Source: Hydrangea macrophylla
Taxonomy: Eukaryota > Streptophyta > Magnoliopsida > Cornales > Hydrangeaceae
Assembly (NCBI GenBank): GCA_033977485.1
Contig: CM066998.1
Coordinates: forward strand, 26,041,501-26,105,500
DNA length: 64,000 nucleotides
Direction of reading: 5' to 3'
Positions within the stretch are counted from its first letter, which is position 1. Every line of letters begins with the position of its first letter. Below are positions 9,856 through 21,336 of this stretch, in pieces. Both the position numbers and the translations under genes were made by a program. Under the pieces are notes generated by a model. The model was not told the DNA's origin and did no database searches. It saw only the letters and a program-made list of their open reading frames with translations.

Positions 9856-10734
9856 GGCTTTCAATTTTTAAAAAAGGGAAGACCTTAGAGGCTTCCAGTT
9901 TTGAAAAGGGAAGACCTTAGAGGCTTCCGTGCATAAAACCTTCTAGGAGGAATTTTATTTTGAAAAGTTAGAAATCCCGGATTTGTGGATAGGCGTGTGA
10001 GATGGGACCACTAGGAACTCGAATTGTAGGATGTGTTGTAAGAAACCCCGTAACATTGAAGGCTAGGCCTCCGTGTAATTCGTAAGGCCCAAAGTCTTGC
10101 ACGTTTGAGGCTAGGCCTACGTAGACGGGAAGCCCATGGTCCGGGTAATAATATTGACGATCAAGGGTGAGTGTTTGAAATGGCATGAAAATGGTTTTAA
10201 TACATGACATTGGCATTCATTGCACTCACGCATGTTATATAACATATGTTATTGTGTAGTTATATGACTATACGAGCCTTTTGGCTTATGGACTATCAAA
10301 CCTTCCTTTCAAGTGATAAAGATAAGGGCAAGGCCCCGAGATTTGACAATGCTTCCGCTACAGTTTGAAGACCCCGTGTGTGGGAAGTATCATTTAATTA
10401 ATGTAATAAAATTTGGTTTCAAAGAACATGTTATGTTTCACTTGGATAAATGTTAGTCCACCCGCTTTTAAATGAATGATAGTTTAACTCTAATTTTTTG
10501 CTGCTTATATCCTAAAAACGTTTGTTTCAAGAAAGAATATTTTCAATGAAAACCAGTTTTCAGTTTTATAAACGTTTTCTAATTGAGTAATATATATTAC
10601 TTGCAACCCTAGGAGTCTAGGACTCAGGGAGTGACCGATTGGTGTCAAATCCCACTGTTATTGTTGTTGTTATTGTTGTGCTTCCGCCAGATGACACCCC
10701 GTCGCCGGGACACATGGCGGGGCGGGGCGTCACA
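9856..10734 (+). repeat. Left LTR of element A, second segment
   Basis: The sequence resumes the LTR of A after element B, starting with the duplicated GGCTT, and matches 17332-18212. It includes paired AAGACCTTAGAGGCTTCC phrases and AGGCTAGGCCT words. It ends in a GC-rich stretch, GGCGGGGCGTCACA, just before a weak primer-binding site. Confidence 0.88.
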
Positions 10735-10738
10735 AAAT

Positions 10739-10749
10739 TGTTTCAGAGC
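10739..10749 (+). promoter_or_regulatory. Degenerate primer-binding site of element A
   Basis: TGTTTCAGAGC follows the LTR by four bases and resembles TGGTATCAGAGC, the complement of the initiator tRNA-Met 3' end used by Tekay/Del chromoviruses. The mismatches suit an old copy. Confidence 0.6.
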
Positions 10750-10989
10750 ATAACCGGGTCGAATACTTTGGACGCCAGGTTATGTGCTCGCTTGTATAGT
10801 TTTGTTGACATGTTAAAAATGTTAGTTGATAAACGACATATGTTTTGATATGTGTTAACATGTTACTTGGTAACTTGAGATGTTAACTGTTTACGTGTTA
10901 TGTTTTGACATATACATGTGTTGTTGAATACACTTCGTGATTAGATAATGTTGTGTGATTCGTTTACTCGATTCGATTTTGTCATAGCT

Positions 10990-12290
10990 ATGCTGCCACG
11001 CCGTAAGAGTCATAGTATTGAGCTTGAGGTTGATAAGCAGATATCTGTTACTTCGATCCTAGTTAGAGGTCGAGGTCGAGGTCGAGGTCGTGCTCCAGGT
11101 AGAGGCCGAGGCCTAGGTTAAGGTCATGGCCGAGGTCGTCAAGGTCGTGGTCGTGGTCGTGGTCGAGGTCGGGTACCTGATGTTGTATTTGAGTCTGAAG
11201 CTTCCACAGGACCGGTTGATATTCCTGATGGACCACAGGGATTACAGAATGTTGCCGATGTAATTGCAAGGGCAGTCAGAGATACTGTGCCGCCTCCTCC
11301 CCCTCGTGCTCCGAGAGGTGAGACAAATCTCGCTAGAGCTCGGAAGCAGCTGATTACCAAAGATTTCGATGCCAGGAAGCCGCCACAATTCTCTGGTAGC
11401 TCTGACCCAATGGCTGCAGAGGATTGGCTTTAGCATATCACGAAGATATTCGAATTTATTGATTTTCATGAGGATGCTCTCCACATCAAGTTGGCTACAT
11501 ACTTATTTTCTGGAGAAGCTACCCATTGGTGGGATTGCACAGTTAGTGTTCATCTACTTGATGGTATGACGTGGAAATCATTTAAGAGTCTTTTCCTTGA
11601 TAACTACTTCCCAGAGGTACAGAGGGACACAAAGAGGGCTGAGTTCTTTACCCTTCAGCCGGGGGATATGTCAGTGACAAAATATGCTACTATGTTTTCC
11701 ACCTTGGCTCGTTTTGCACAAGAGTAGTTGGCAGTGATCATTTCAAGGCTACACGCTTTGCCTCTGGTCTTCGACCCTATAATCGAAAAAGTTTGGCTAG
11801 CATGCCTATCACCACTTATGCTAATACTTTAACAAGAGCGTTGGGTGTTGAAAGTGTAGATTTGGATCTGAAAAGGGCTAGGAAGATAATTACTCCAGCT
11901 AAGAGCACCGGTTAGTCTAAGAAAGCCAAGACAGATACTAGGTCTCAATTTCAGTCCCAACCTCCTCAACAGCAGCAGCAACGATCCTATTCACAATACA
12001 TATCTTTTTATCAAAGTTCTAAACAATCAAGGTTACAGCGAGGTATGAATGCCGCTGGGGAGAAAGTTTATCTCCGATGTGGTGATCCGAACCATTTCAT
12101 CAAGTTTTGTCCTCAGCCACCACCCAAGAAATCTCAGTCGATTTGTTCGACACCGTATTAGCCACCATCTCAGGCAATATCCACTCAGAGCGTGAAACCC
12201 TACCAGAATAGAGGGAATCAAGAAAATTATCAGAGGACAGATAACCGTGGCAGTATTCAGCCACAACAACACCAAGAACCCTAAGGAAGG
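10990..12290 (+). pseudogene. Gag remnant of element A
   Basis: The ATG at 10990 opens MLPRRKSHSIELEV. A run of Arg-Gly repeats follows (about 11066-11172, interrupted by a TAA), a typical Gag N-terminus in this group. The Gag core follows at 11340-11727 with words such as PPQFSGSSDPMAAEDWL and YLFSGEATHWW. An in-frame TAG follows EDWL, and another ends the ORF at 11725-11727. A Gln-rich stretch and traces of a zinc knuckle lie at 11940-12120. Gag would form particles that package the element RNA, but several stops and frame changes rule that out here. Confidence 0.8.
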
Positions 12291-12344
12291 AATTTCGCTC
12301 TCACTATATCATCTACTTATCATGTTTCTGGAAATGCCGGACCT

Positions 12345-13673
12345 TCTGTGATTCGAGGTATCGTCCCATTGTTTAACTCTTGGGCATCTATATTATTTGA
12401 CACTAGTGCATCACACTCATTCATTGCATCAGCATTTGCATCAGCATTGGGGTTAGAGATAGAATGCTTAGAGCATGTCTTATCTGTTGATACTCCAGTT
12501 GGAGGTATTATTCATTTGAATCAGGTTTACTGTGGTTGTATGCTTTTGATAGCGGACCGATAGTTGAGTGTTGATTTGATTGTTATGCCAAATTTAGGAT
12601 TTAACGTCATCCTTGGGATGGACTGGTTGGTCAAGTACTGAGCTCTCATAGATTATTTTAAGCATCGGGTTACTCTTTTCACTCCTGAGACAGACAGTTG
12701 TAGATTCGAGGGCGATCAGTTGGATTTGCCGATACCTTCTTTATTTTCTCGGAGTAGTTTATACTCTTCTCTTAAAACTCTGGCTAGTTTATTGGCCATG
12801 GAGAGTGGCACTCCTCTTGTGGAATTGCCACCCCACCCATTTTTTGTGAATTTCCCGACGTCTTTCCAGAAGACTTATCAGGATTGACACCTGTCCGTGC
12901 TATTGATTTTGCAATTGATCTTGTGTCAGGCACTTCACCTATTTCTATTCTGCCATATCGTATGGCACCAGTAGAATTAAAGGAGTTGAAACTTCAGTTG
13001 GAAGATCTTTAGAGTAAAGGTAGTATTTACCCAAGTGTCTCCGTGGGGAGCTCCTATTCTCTTTGTTAAGAAGAAGGATGGAGCATTGAGATTGTGTATT
13101 GATTATGGGAAACTCAATCATGTGACGATCAAGAATAAGTATCCACTTCCTAGAATCGATGATTTGTTCGATCAACTCAAAGGTTCCACTTGTTTCTCCA
13201 AGATTGATCTGAGATCAAGTTATCATCAACTCTGTATTCGAGAGTCAGACATCTCAAAGATAGCTTTTAGGTCCCGATATGGACATTTTGAGTTTATGGT
13301 TATGCCATTCGGATTGACCAATGCTCCAGCAGCATTTATGGATCTTATGCAGCGAGTATTTCACGATTATTTGGATAAGTTTGTGATTGTATTTATTGAT
13401 GATATTCTCATCTACTCTTCCTCTAAGGAACTTCCTGAGCAACACTTGAGGATTGTCCTACAGTTATTGCGTACTCACCGACTGTTCAGTAAACTATCTA
13501 AATGTGATTTCTGGTTGACAAAAGTGAAATTTTTGGGACACGTCGTCTCGAGAGATGGAGTGTCAGCTGATTCGTCAAAGATTGAAGCTATTATGGATTG
13601 GCAGCCACCTAAGAACGTATTTGAGATATGTAGTTTCTTGGGCTTAGCTGGCTATTACTGTCGTTTTGTGTAG
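12345..13673 (+). pseudogene. Protease and reverse transcriptase remnant of element A
   Basis: The protease active site reads DTSASHSF at about 12398, where a glycine is expected in third place, so it is probably dead. After disrupted sequence, a 212-codon ORF at 13035-13673 carries the reverse transcriptase: [26 protein letters not shown], then [13 protein letters not shown], and the catalytic FIDDILIYS near 13394. The finger/palm order is standard for Ty3/gypsy. In-frame stops lie before and after it (for example near 13014 and at 13671). Compared with the intact Tekay-like frames at 37630 and 44898, the order of domains is the same but this copy is far more decayed. Confidence 0.85.
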
Positions 13674-13778
13674 GACTTTTCTCGTATTGCTTCACCTTTG
13701 ACTAAGCTTACGCGTAAAGGGGAAAAATTTGTTTGGATTGAGGAGTGTGAGAAAGTTTTTTAACTTTTAAAGACTCGA

Positions 13779-14411
13779 TTGACTTCAGCACCAGTCTTGA
13801 TTATTCCGGAGCGTGGTGTTGACTACACAGTTTATTGTGATGCTTTACTTCTTGGTTTGGGGTGTGTGCTTATGCAAGAAGGCAAAGTTGTTGCCTACAG
13901 TTCTAGCCAATTGAAACCTCATGAGCAGAATTATTCGACTCGTGATTTAGACCTTTCCGCCGTTGTGTTTGCTTTAAAGTCATGGCGTCATTACTTCTAT
14001 GGGGAACGATTTGATGTTTTTTTAGACCACAAGAGCTTGAAGTATATCTTTACTCAACGTGATCTGAATCTTCGACAGCGACAATGGATGGAGTACGTAG
14101 AAGATTATGACTTCGAACTACACTATCATCCAGGGAAGGTAAATATAGTGGCCGATGCGTTGAGTTGCAAGTCACGAGGTTCATTGGCTTGTCTGGCCAT
14201 TCAGGAATGGAATATGCTTGATCATATTGGGCAGTTTGAGGTAGAGCTTGACGATTTTGTGGATCCTGCTTCTTTGTATTCTATCATGGCTCAACCGTCG
14301 ATTATTCAACAAGTGAAAGATGAGCAACAATCTGATCCTATTGCATCTACTTTTTGTATGCGAATTCTTTGTGGTGATGTTATAGAAGGTTGGACTTTTG
14401 ACTCCGAGTGA
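13779..14411 (+). pseudogene. RNase H remnant of element A
   Basis: This 210-codon ORF contains the gypsy RNase [21 protein letters not shown] (the usual DAS reads DAL), then [39 protein letters not shown] and the end [10 protein letters not shown]. RNase H would digest the RNA strand during reverse transcription. The ORF lies in the expected place after reverse transcriptase and is closed by TGA at 14409-14411. Confidence 0.82.
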
Positions 14412-14419
14412 GGGTTGAA

Positions 14420-15750
14420 GTTCAAAGACATTTTGTTTGTGCCTTTGGCAGTTCGTGAACAAGTGAAGAAGGAATTCCATCATTCACGATTAGCGATACA
14501 TCCGGGAGGTAACAAGATGTACCATAATCTGTGACTTCAATTTTGGTGGAAGGGTATGAAGCACGATGTCGCTAAGTTTGTATCTCGATGTTTGACCTTC
14601 CAGCAAGTGAAAGCCGAACATCAGAGACCTGTAGGGTGATTGCAGCCATTACCAGTTTCTGAGTAGAAATGGGAGCACGTGACAATGGATTTTATGACAG
14701 CACTTCCTAGGTCACCATGCAGTCATGATGCCGTTTGGGTCATTGTGGATTGTCTGACGAAGTCTGTATATTTTCTGGAAATACATGTGACAGAATCAGT
14801 TGATGTTCTTAGTCTCTTATATATTCGAGAGATCATTCAGTTACATGGAGTCCCTGTTTCGATTGTGTCAGATCGAGATCCGCAATTTACTTCCTTATTT
14901 TGGGAAGGTCTCCAAAAAGCTTTGGGGATAGAATTAAGATTAAGTACAGTTTTTCATCCTCAGACGGATGGTCAGTCAAAACGTACTATACAGACCTTGG
15001 AAGATATGTTACGAGCTTGTGTTATGAATTTCAAAGATAGTTGGGAAGACCACCTACCATTGATCGAGTTTGTATATAATAATAGTTATCAAGAGAGTAT
15101 TTAGATGGCACCGTTCGAGGCCCTTTATGGATGACCGTGTCGTTCTCCTGTATTTTGGACAGAAGTTAGAGAAACGTCTCTGTTGGGACCAAATCTAGTA
15201 AGGGAAACTACTGAAAAGATAAAACTAATTCGTACGAGGATACTTACGGCTCAGAGTCGATAGAAAAGTTATGCTGATAAGAAGAGGAGACCGTTCTCCT
15301 TTGAAGTTGGAGATCATGTGTTTCTCAAGGTTTCACCTTGTCGTGGTGTGCTTCGTTTTGGACAGGACAAGAAGCTTTCACCTCGTTTCATTAGACCTTT
15401 ACAGATTTTGGAACGTGTGGGTGAAGTTGCCTATCGGTTGGCTCTGCCTCTGCAATTGGCAACTTCAAGATGTATTTCATATCTCGATGCTTCTAAATTA
15501 TGAACCTGATCCGTCTCATGTTTTAGATTGGACTGATTTACCGTTGGAGCTAGATGCGTCCTATGAGGAGCAACAGTACAGATTCTGGAAGCTAAGGAAC
15601 ATGTGCTTCATGGTAGAATTATTCATTTGGTTCGAGTATTGTGGCGACACCATGGTACTGAGGAGATTACTTGGGAGAATGGACAGGAGATGTGCGATCG
15701 ATATCCGCATTTGTTCGCTTCTTGAGTTAATTGTTTTCTGTATTGATTGA
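14420..15750 (+). pseudogene. Integrase and chromodomain-like tail remnant of element A
   Basis: The HHCC zinc finger can be read at 14480-14620, but its last cysteine pair is damaged (LTFQQ in place of a C-x2-C). The core starts near 14679 with [11 protein letters not shown], continues with [12 protein letters not shown], and then reads [10 protein letters not shown]. The usual QSER would supply the catalytic Glu, so this is a Glu-to-Lys change. The tail at about 15570-15727, in another frame, resembles the HGRIIHLVRVLWRHHGTEE...YPHLF ending of chromoviral integrases. Stops and frame shifts lie at several points (for example 15102). Confidence 0.8.
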
Positions 15751-15799
15751 CAGCTATGTGTGAATTTTGTGGACGAAATTCCTTTTAAGGTGGGTAGGA

Positions 15800-16100
15800 T
15801 GTAATATCCCATTATTTATTTTTCGCGTTTTAATCGAAATAATACCAGTTTTGGGAGTGTTGGTAGTATAATTTTTATCTGTGTCTATGGTTAAGCTTGT
15901 GAGCTCTACACACACAAGAGTTTCTCAATTGAACTTGGAGCCCAATTAATCAATCTGTGCAGTGTGTGCGTGTGTGTTATGTGTGTGGGTGTGTACTGTG
16001 CATTTGTGCTTGGTGCCCAAGCATATTAATGTTACATATTCACCCAACTCTCCAGCAACTCTCATAATCTCTCAAACTCTCAACAACTCCCTCAACTCTC

Positions 16101-16142
<42 letters not shown>

Positions 16143-18210
16143 GCACATACACACATACACATATATTGTTTATTCACACACACATATTATTACTTAGATA
16201 CTCAAACACATATACATATAATTATTCTAGGAGATACAATTCAGGGTTTGGATTTTGCTTTTGGGTAAGATTCTATCTCTAATTCAGTTTATATAAACTA
16301 TTAAATATAGGTATATATATGTAGAATTCATATATATACATATTTAAGGTCCAAAAATAGCAAGCAAAAAAACAGTGATGAAAACTCAATTTCTTTATAT
16401 CAAATAAAATGTCTCAATCCCACGAGGCTCCCTTGGGAATTTTAAAAGCTAATTCGCAACGGTTGTGACGAACTGTCCAATTAAAGTTTTGTCACTATTC
16501 GATTTTTCAATAAAATCCCGAGCTGCATTTGATTTCAATAAAAATTGATTTCGTATTTGAAATCTACGCAGAAAAAGGAAAAGATTCATATATTGTAAGT
16601 CCTGTTTTGGTTAAGTTTTCAAAATGGGTAAAAACCAACCTTTTATTTCAAAAGAATGGAAGAAAAGGGAAGAAGACGATTTTGTGACATCTCGCGAGCG
16701 CGACCCGCGCGCGCAACCAGGCTATTATCCGAAAAACTGTTTTAAATTAAATCTGTGGCCTTTCTGTACAAACTCGCGTGAGCGAGGTCCCGCGCGAGCG
16801 GCCCGCGCGCACGACCTTAGGTTGTTTAGGAAAATCTTCTATTTTCTTATACTTGAATCAGAATTGGGCTAAGGGGCCTTGTACCCTAAACTGTAAGAGT
16901 TATACTTCACTTTAATAGTAGTTGAACTTGTGCTTTGAGGCCTTGTACCCCGCACACTTGTATTACTGTTGACGATAGTCGTAACAAATTGAGCAGTTCC
17001 GGTTTCTGTTCTGAATACTTATTCAATATTTGGTGAATGGTTGTTTCGTATAACCCTCAATAAAGTTGTATAACATGTTAATATTGTGCTTACATGTTTA
17101 CTTGAACTGCTATGCCTTGAGTGGTTAATTGAGTTGTTGTGCTTTATGTGTTTACCTGGGTGATTTTAGCATGTCTATTATGTTGCTTTAAATTGATAGC
17201 ATGCCTTCATAATCTGTCTTATAAAATATTTATTATGTCTGGATGCTTAGAGCTCGCATATGCCATAAAATTTCATAAGCATGAGCATGAACACGAAAAT
17301 CACGAAAATGGTTTTGGGATGAAAGACCTTAGAGGCTTTCAATTTTTAAAAAAGGGAAAACCTTAAAGGCTTCCTGGTTTTGAAAAGGGAAGATCTTAGA
17401 GGCTTTCGTGCATAAAATCCTCTAGGAGGAATTTTGTTTTGATACATTAGAAATCCCGAATTTGTGGGTAGGCATGTGAGATGGGTACCACTAGGAACTC
17501 GAATTGCGATATGTGCTGCAAGAAACCCCCGTAACGTTGAAGGCTAGGCCTCTGTATAATTCGTAAGGTCCAAAGTCCCGCACATTTTAGGCTAGGCCTA
17601 CGTGGACGGGAAGGAAGTCCATGATCCGGGTAATGATATTGACGATCGAGGGTGAGTGTTTGAAATGGCATGAAAATGGCTTTCATACATGACATTTGCA
17701 TTCATTGCACTCACGCATGTTATATAACATATGTTATTGTGTGGTTATATGACTACACTAGCCTTTTGGCTTATGGACTATCAAACCTTCCTTTCAGGTG
17801 ATATAGATAAGGGCAAGGCCCCGAGATTTGACAATGCTTCCACTATAGTTTGAAGACCCCGTGTGTGGGGAGTATCATTTAATTAATGTAATAAAATTTG
17901 GTTTCAAAGAACATGTTATGTTTCAATTGGACACATGTTAGTCCACCCGCTTTTAAATGAATGATAGCTTAACTCTAATTTTCCACTGCTTATATCCTGA
18001 AAACGTTTGTTTCAAGAAAGAATATTTTAAATGAAAACTAGTTTTTAGTTTTATAAATGTTTTCTAAATGAGTAACATATATTACTTTCAACCCTCGGAG
18101 TCTAGGACTCGGGGAGTTACGGATTGGTGTCAAAGCCCACCGTTATTGTTGTGCTTCCGCCGGATGACACCCCGTCGCCGGGACACGTGGCGGGGTGGGG
18201 CGGGGCATCA

Positions 18211-18212
<2 letters not shown>
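15800..18212 (+). repeat. Right LTR of element A (2413 bp)
   Basis: It begins TGTAATATCCC right after the purine tract AAGGTGGGTAGGA and ends GGGGCATCACA. It contains a (TC)n microsatellite at 16105-16140, a CpG-rich palindromic block at 16691-16716 and 16772-16816, and TATATAA near 16289. The flanking target duplication would be TCGAG (18213-18217), but the left flank is not in the window. Confidence 0.88.
16105..16140. repeat. (TC)n microsatellite
   Basis: An uninterrupted dinucleotide run of about 36 bases inside the right LTR of element A. The left LTR has no match for this part. Confidence 0.95.

Positions 18213-18214
<2 letters not shown>

Positions 18215-18254
<40 letters not shown>
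18215..18254. repeat. (GA)n microsatellite abutting the right LTR of element A
   Basis: About 40 bases of GA repeat begin three bases after the LTR end, so element A inserted at or beside a microsatellite. Confidence 0.95.
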
Positions 18255-18256
<2 letters not shown>

Positions 18257-20624
18257 AAAGTACAGCTGTGAGCAGCATCAGCGGTGATGAGGAGGACTGG
18301 AGGAGCACCAGCGGCGCACTTTGAGTTTTTGACAGTTTGAAACCCTAGACTTTTAGAGAATGAGACTGAGTGAATGGTCTCCTTTCTAAAACCAAATATT
18401 ATAACGTTGGTAAATTTTTATTGTAGTACAAAATTCTTGACAAATTATACTAAGTCCCCTACCCCTATGTAATTGTGATATAGTATATTTGTATGTATAT
18501 AATATTTATATATAAGTCGAAAATAATTTGAATTTAATTCGGAATAATTTTCGAATTTTCGGAACGGAATTTCGGAATTTTAAAAATGATTCCGATTCCA
18601 TTCCAATTTTTTCGTAAATTTTCAGAATTCGGAAATTTTTTTTAGTAGCCAAAATTGGAAATTTTCATATCAAAATTGAAATTTCCGTTTCAAATTGCAT
18701 CCCTGATCCATCCTCTAAAAGTAGCGATACATGATAATTAGTGGAGGCATGGCCACCTAAATATAGGGGCGATTATTAGTCATGACCACTTAAAAATAGA
18801 GGCTACATAAAGCCATCTTATTAGAGCGTTGAATCATGATCACCAAATTATAGAGGCTACATGGAAAAAAAAATGGTTATCACCGTTTTATGGATGACAT
18901 GGTATCCCAATCCAATTAAAACTCTTTGTCTATCCATTTGCACCCCTTACTTCCAGGAAAAACCTCATCCGCATAAGTACAAATTCCAAATCTATTAGTA
19001 CGTTATACTTGGTGATGTGGTATCCACGTTGCTACATGGAACCATTTGAATGGAGCATCAACCACATAATTACCCTGGCGTGGAGTGACTGTCTGGCTAA
19101 TATTTCCTTATGAGTTGAATGGAGTGAGAAATTTTGTGTGGTCGGAGATATAACTACATAAGACGTGGTGGGTCTGGACCCCTAAGTGAAGGTCATGTGA
19201 ACATAAGACTAATCCATTCTCTCGGTTATTATGCTAAACTTTATTGTTATTGTCCTAAACTTTATGGTTCTTGGGCAATGAAGTTGCCATAAATGACGTT
19301 ATATCTCTTTAGCATCCACATATCAATCTAACCACTACATCACATAGATGATCAATAATGATAAACCCACTCCTTCAACCACATCCTTCGACAACATTCA
19401 ACAGATTCTGTCCCTTGATTCTAATAGGTCCTATGTGGAATTCATGTGGAACCCACCAGAATTAAGGGCAATTAATGGACAGAATATGCTGAATGTGGTT
19501 GGGGGTGTGGTTAAGGGAGTGGGTGTGTCATTACTCATTGATGATATAGTGGTCCTGAACCAGAGGCGTAGCTACATTAGAACCAGTGGGTACCATTGTA
19601 CCCACTGAATTTGTACATTAGAAATTTTTCTACACTCATGTTACGTAGATATAGCTGCTCTAGTGGTTTGTTACTTTGCTTTCAACCCAAATGACATATG
19701 TGACCTGAACTATGTACTAATTTATCATAGAGAGTCCCTTACCATGGCCTTTCTATTAAGAAGAATAAGCTTTACTACATGGGACAAAACTTTTGAGCAA
19801 GTTGAAAGTATGTATGTCACATATTTTGGCACGACATTGTAAGATTACGACCGCTTTGATTTTCAATCCTAGAATAGGGTTACGTATTGCATAATAGGAA
19901 TTGATTCAACTTCAAACTTATTGCTCTTTCTAGTTTTTATTAATACTAACATCATGTTGGGTCGTTAAGACTGTTTCAGAGTTCTTTTATGTCGTTTTGT
20001 TAGGACATGAATTTTCTACAATAAATTGATGGAAAAATTAGTGAAAATGAAATTACACTGAGATTTTTTAAGAGTTAAGGATAATTTAGATTGTTGATTA
20101 GCCAAAAGTTCTCCATAAAAAAATATTACCTAAGTTTCACTTGGCATACATGAATATTAAGTGAAATTTCACTTAACCACCCAACTTTTGAGGGACTTTT
20201 TAACAAATTAAGAATCAAATAGGACTTTAAACTCTTGATAGTTACTTCTAGGGACTTTTGCCTAAAGTTTTAGAGTTAAGGATAATTAAGATTCGTGATT
20301 AGGCAAAGGTCCTCCATAATAAATATTACGTAAACTTTCACTTGCCATACTTGAATATTAAGTGAAATTTCACTTAACCACCCGACTTTTGAGGTACATT
20401 TTAACAAATTAAGAATCAAATTGGACTTTAAACTCTGGATAATTACTTCTAAAGACTTTTGCCTAAATTTCTATAAACTCTAGCAAATATGATTTAAATA
20501 TTTAGAACTTAATCTCTTAAAAACAAATAGTCCAAGGATTCAATTGAGGTTCCAAAAAAACATCAGACAAGTTTATGTGATCATGATGGATTCAAGTCCA
20601 CTAGAATGGAAATGTTTGAACTTT
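18255..20624. other. AT-rich unassigned DNA
   Basis: No gene is recognised. An 86-codon ORF at 19348-19608 has no known motif. Features seen are GGAATTTC/TTCGGAA-rich low-complexity DNA at 18520-18700, repeated words GAGGCTACAT at 18803 and 18851, a 9-bp perfect inverted repeat AGTGGGTAC/GTACCCACT (19585-19606), and a 201-bp tandem duplication (20071-20472). Some of this may be old transposon sequence. Confidence 0.4.
20071..20472. repeat. Two-copy tandem duplication, period 201 bp
   Basis: The sequence from AGAGTTAAGGATAATT at 20071 is repeated from 20272 with roughly 90 percent identity by eye. Shared phrases include ATATTAAGTGAAATTTCACT and TAACAAATTAAGAATCAAAT. No coding content is seen. 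Confidence 0.9.
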
Positions 20625-21336
20625 CACTACACCATATGGCCTCATTACTAACGGATATTTCCATTAGGAAAAATATTTCTAACGGAATAAAACCGTTATT
20701 ATTTTGGTGTGCTTAATATTACTAATAGATATATCTGTTAGTAATATTAATGTTCCTAACGGATATATCCGTTAAGAATCTAGTTACTAACGGTTAGTTT
20801 TCTAATTGATTTTAGAAGATTTATACTAAATACTAATGGTTTGTGCAACGACTTCTAACAATTGTATCCGTTAGTAGTTTACATAAAAAAAAAATACTAA
20901 CAGATTTCTAACGGGTATATCCATTAGAAATATGCATTAATTTAAAAAAATATATATTTATTTATATGCTTCCCAATTTTTATTTGCACCTAATTAACAA
21001 GCATATTAATCTATACCAAACACAAAATAACAAGCTTAATCTATATCCAATACAACAAAAATAATCTAAAGTAATCAAAACAAGTAAAGCGTTCATCCAT
21101 TTCTAACTAACAAACTCTCTATACTCAACACAACAAAAATAATCCATAATAATCATAACAAGTAAAGAGTTCATCCATGTCTAACCAACAAGCTCAATCT
21201 AACAATGTGTGAAATTTAAAAAGTTCTTCCATTCAAACCTAAACTAATAAACAAAGCATATCTGAAATTTAAGTAGGTGTGTAAAACTAAGATAAACGGA
21301 CTCAAACACATTTTAACAAACACTCAAGCCATATCA

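Noticed and set aside
18215..18254. GA repeat as a functional GAGA-type promoter element
   Set aside because: It directly abuts a transposon end with no gene downstream, so a simple microsatellite is enough explanation.
19348..19608. 86-codon ORF in unassigned DNA
   Set aside because: No motif, no codon or context support, and the length is expected by chance.
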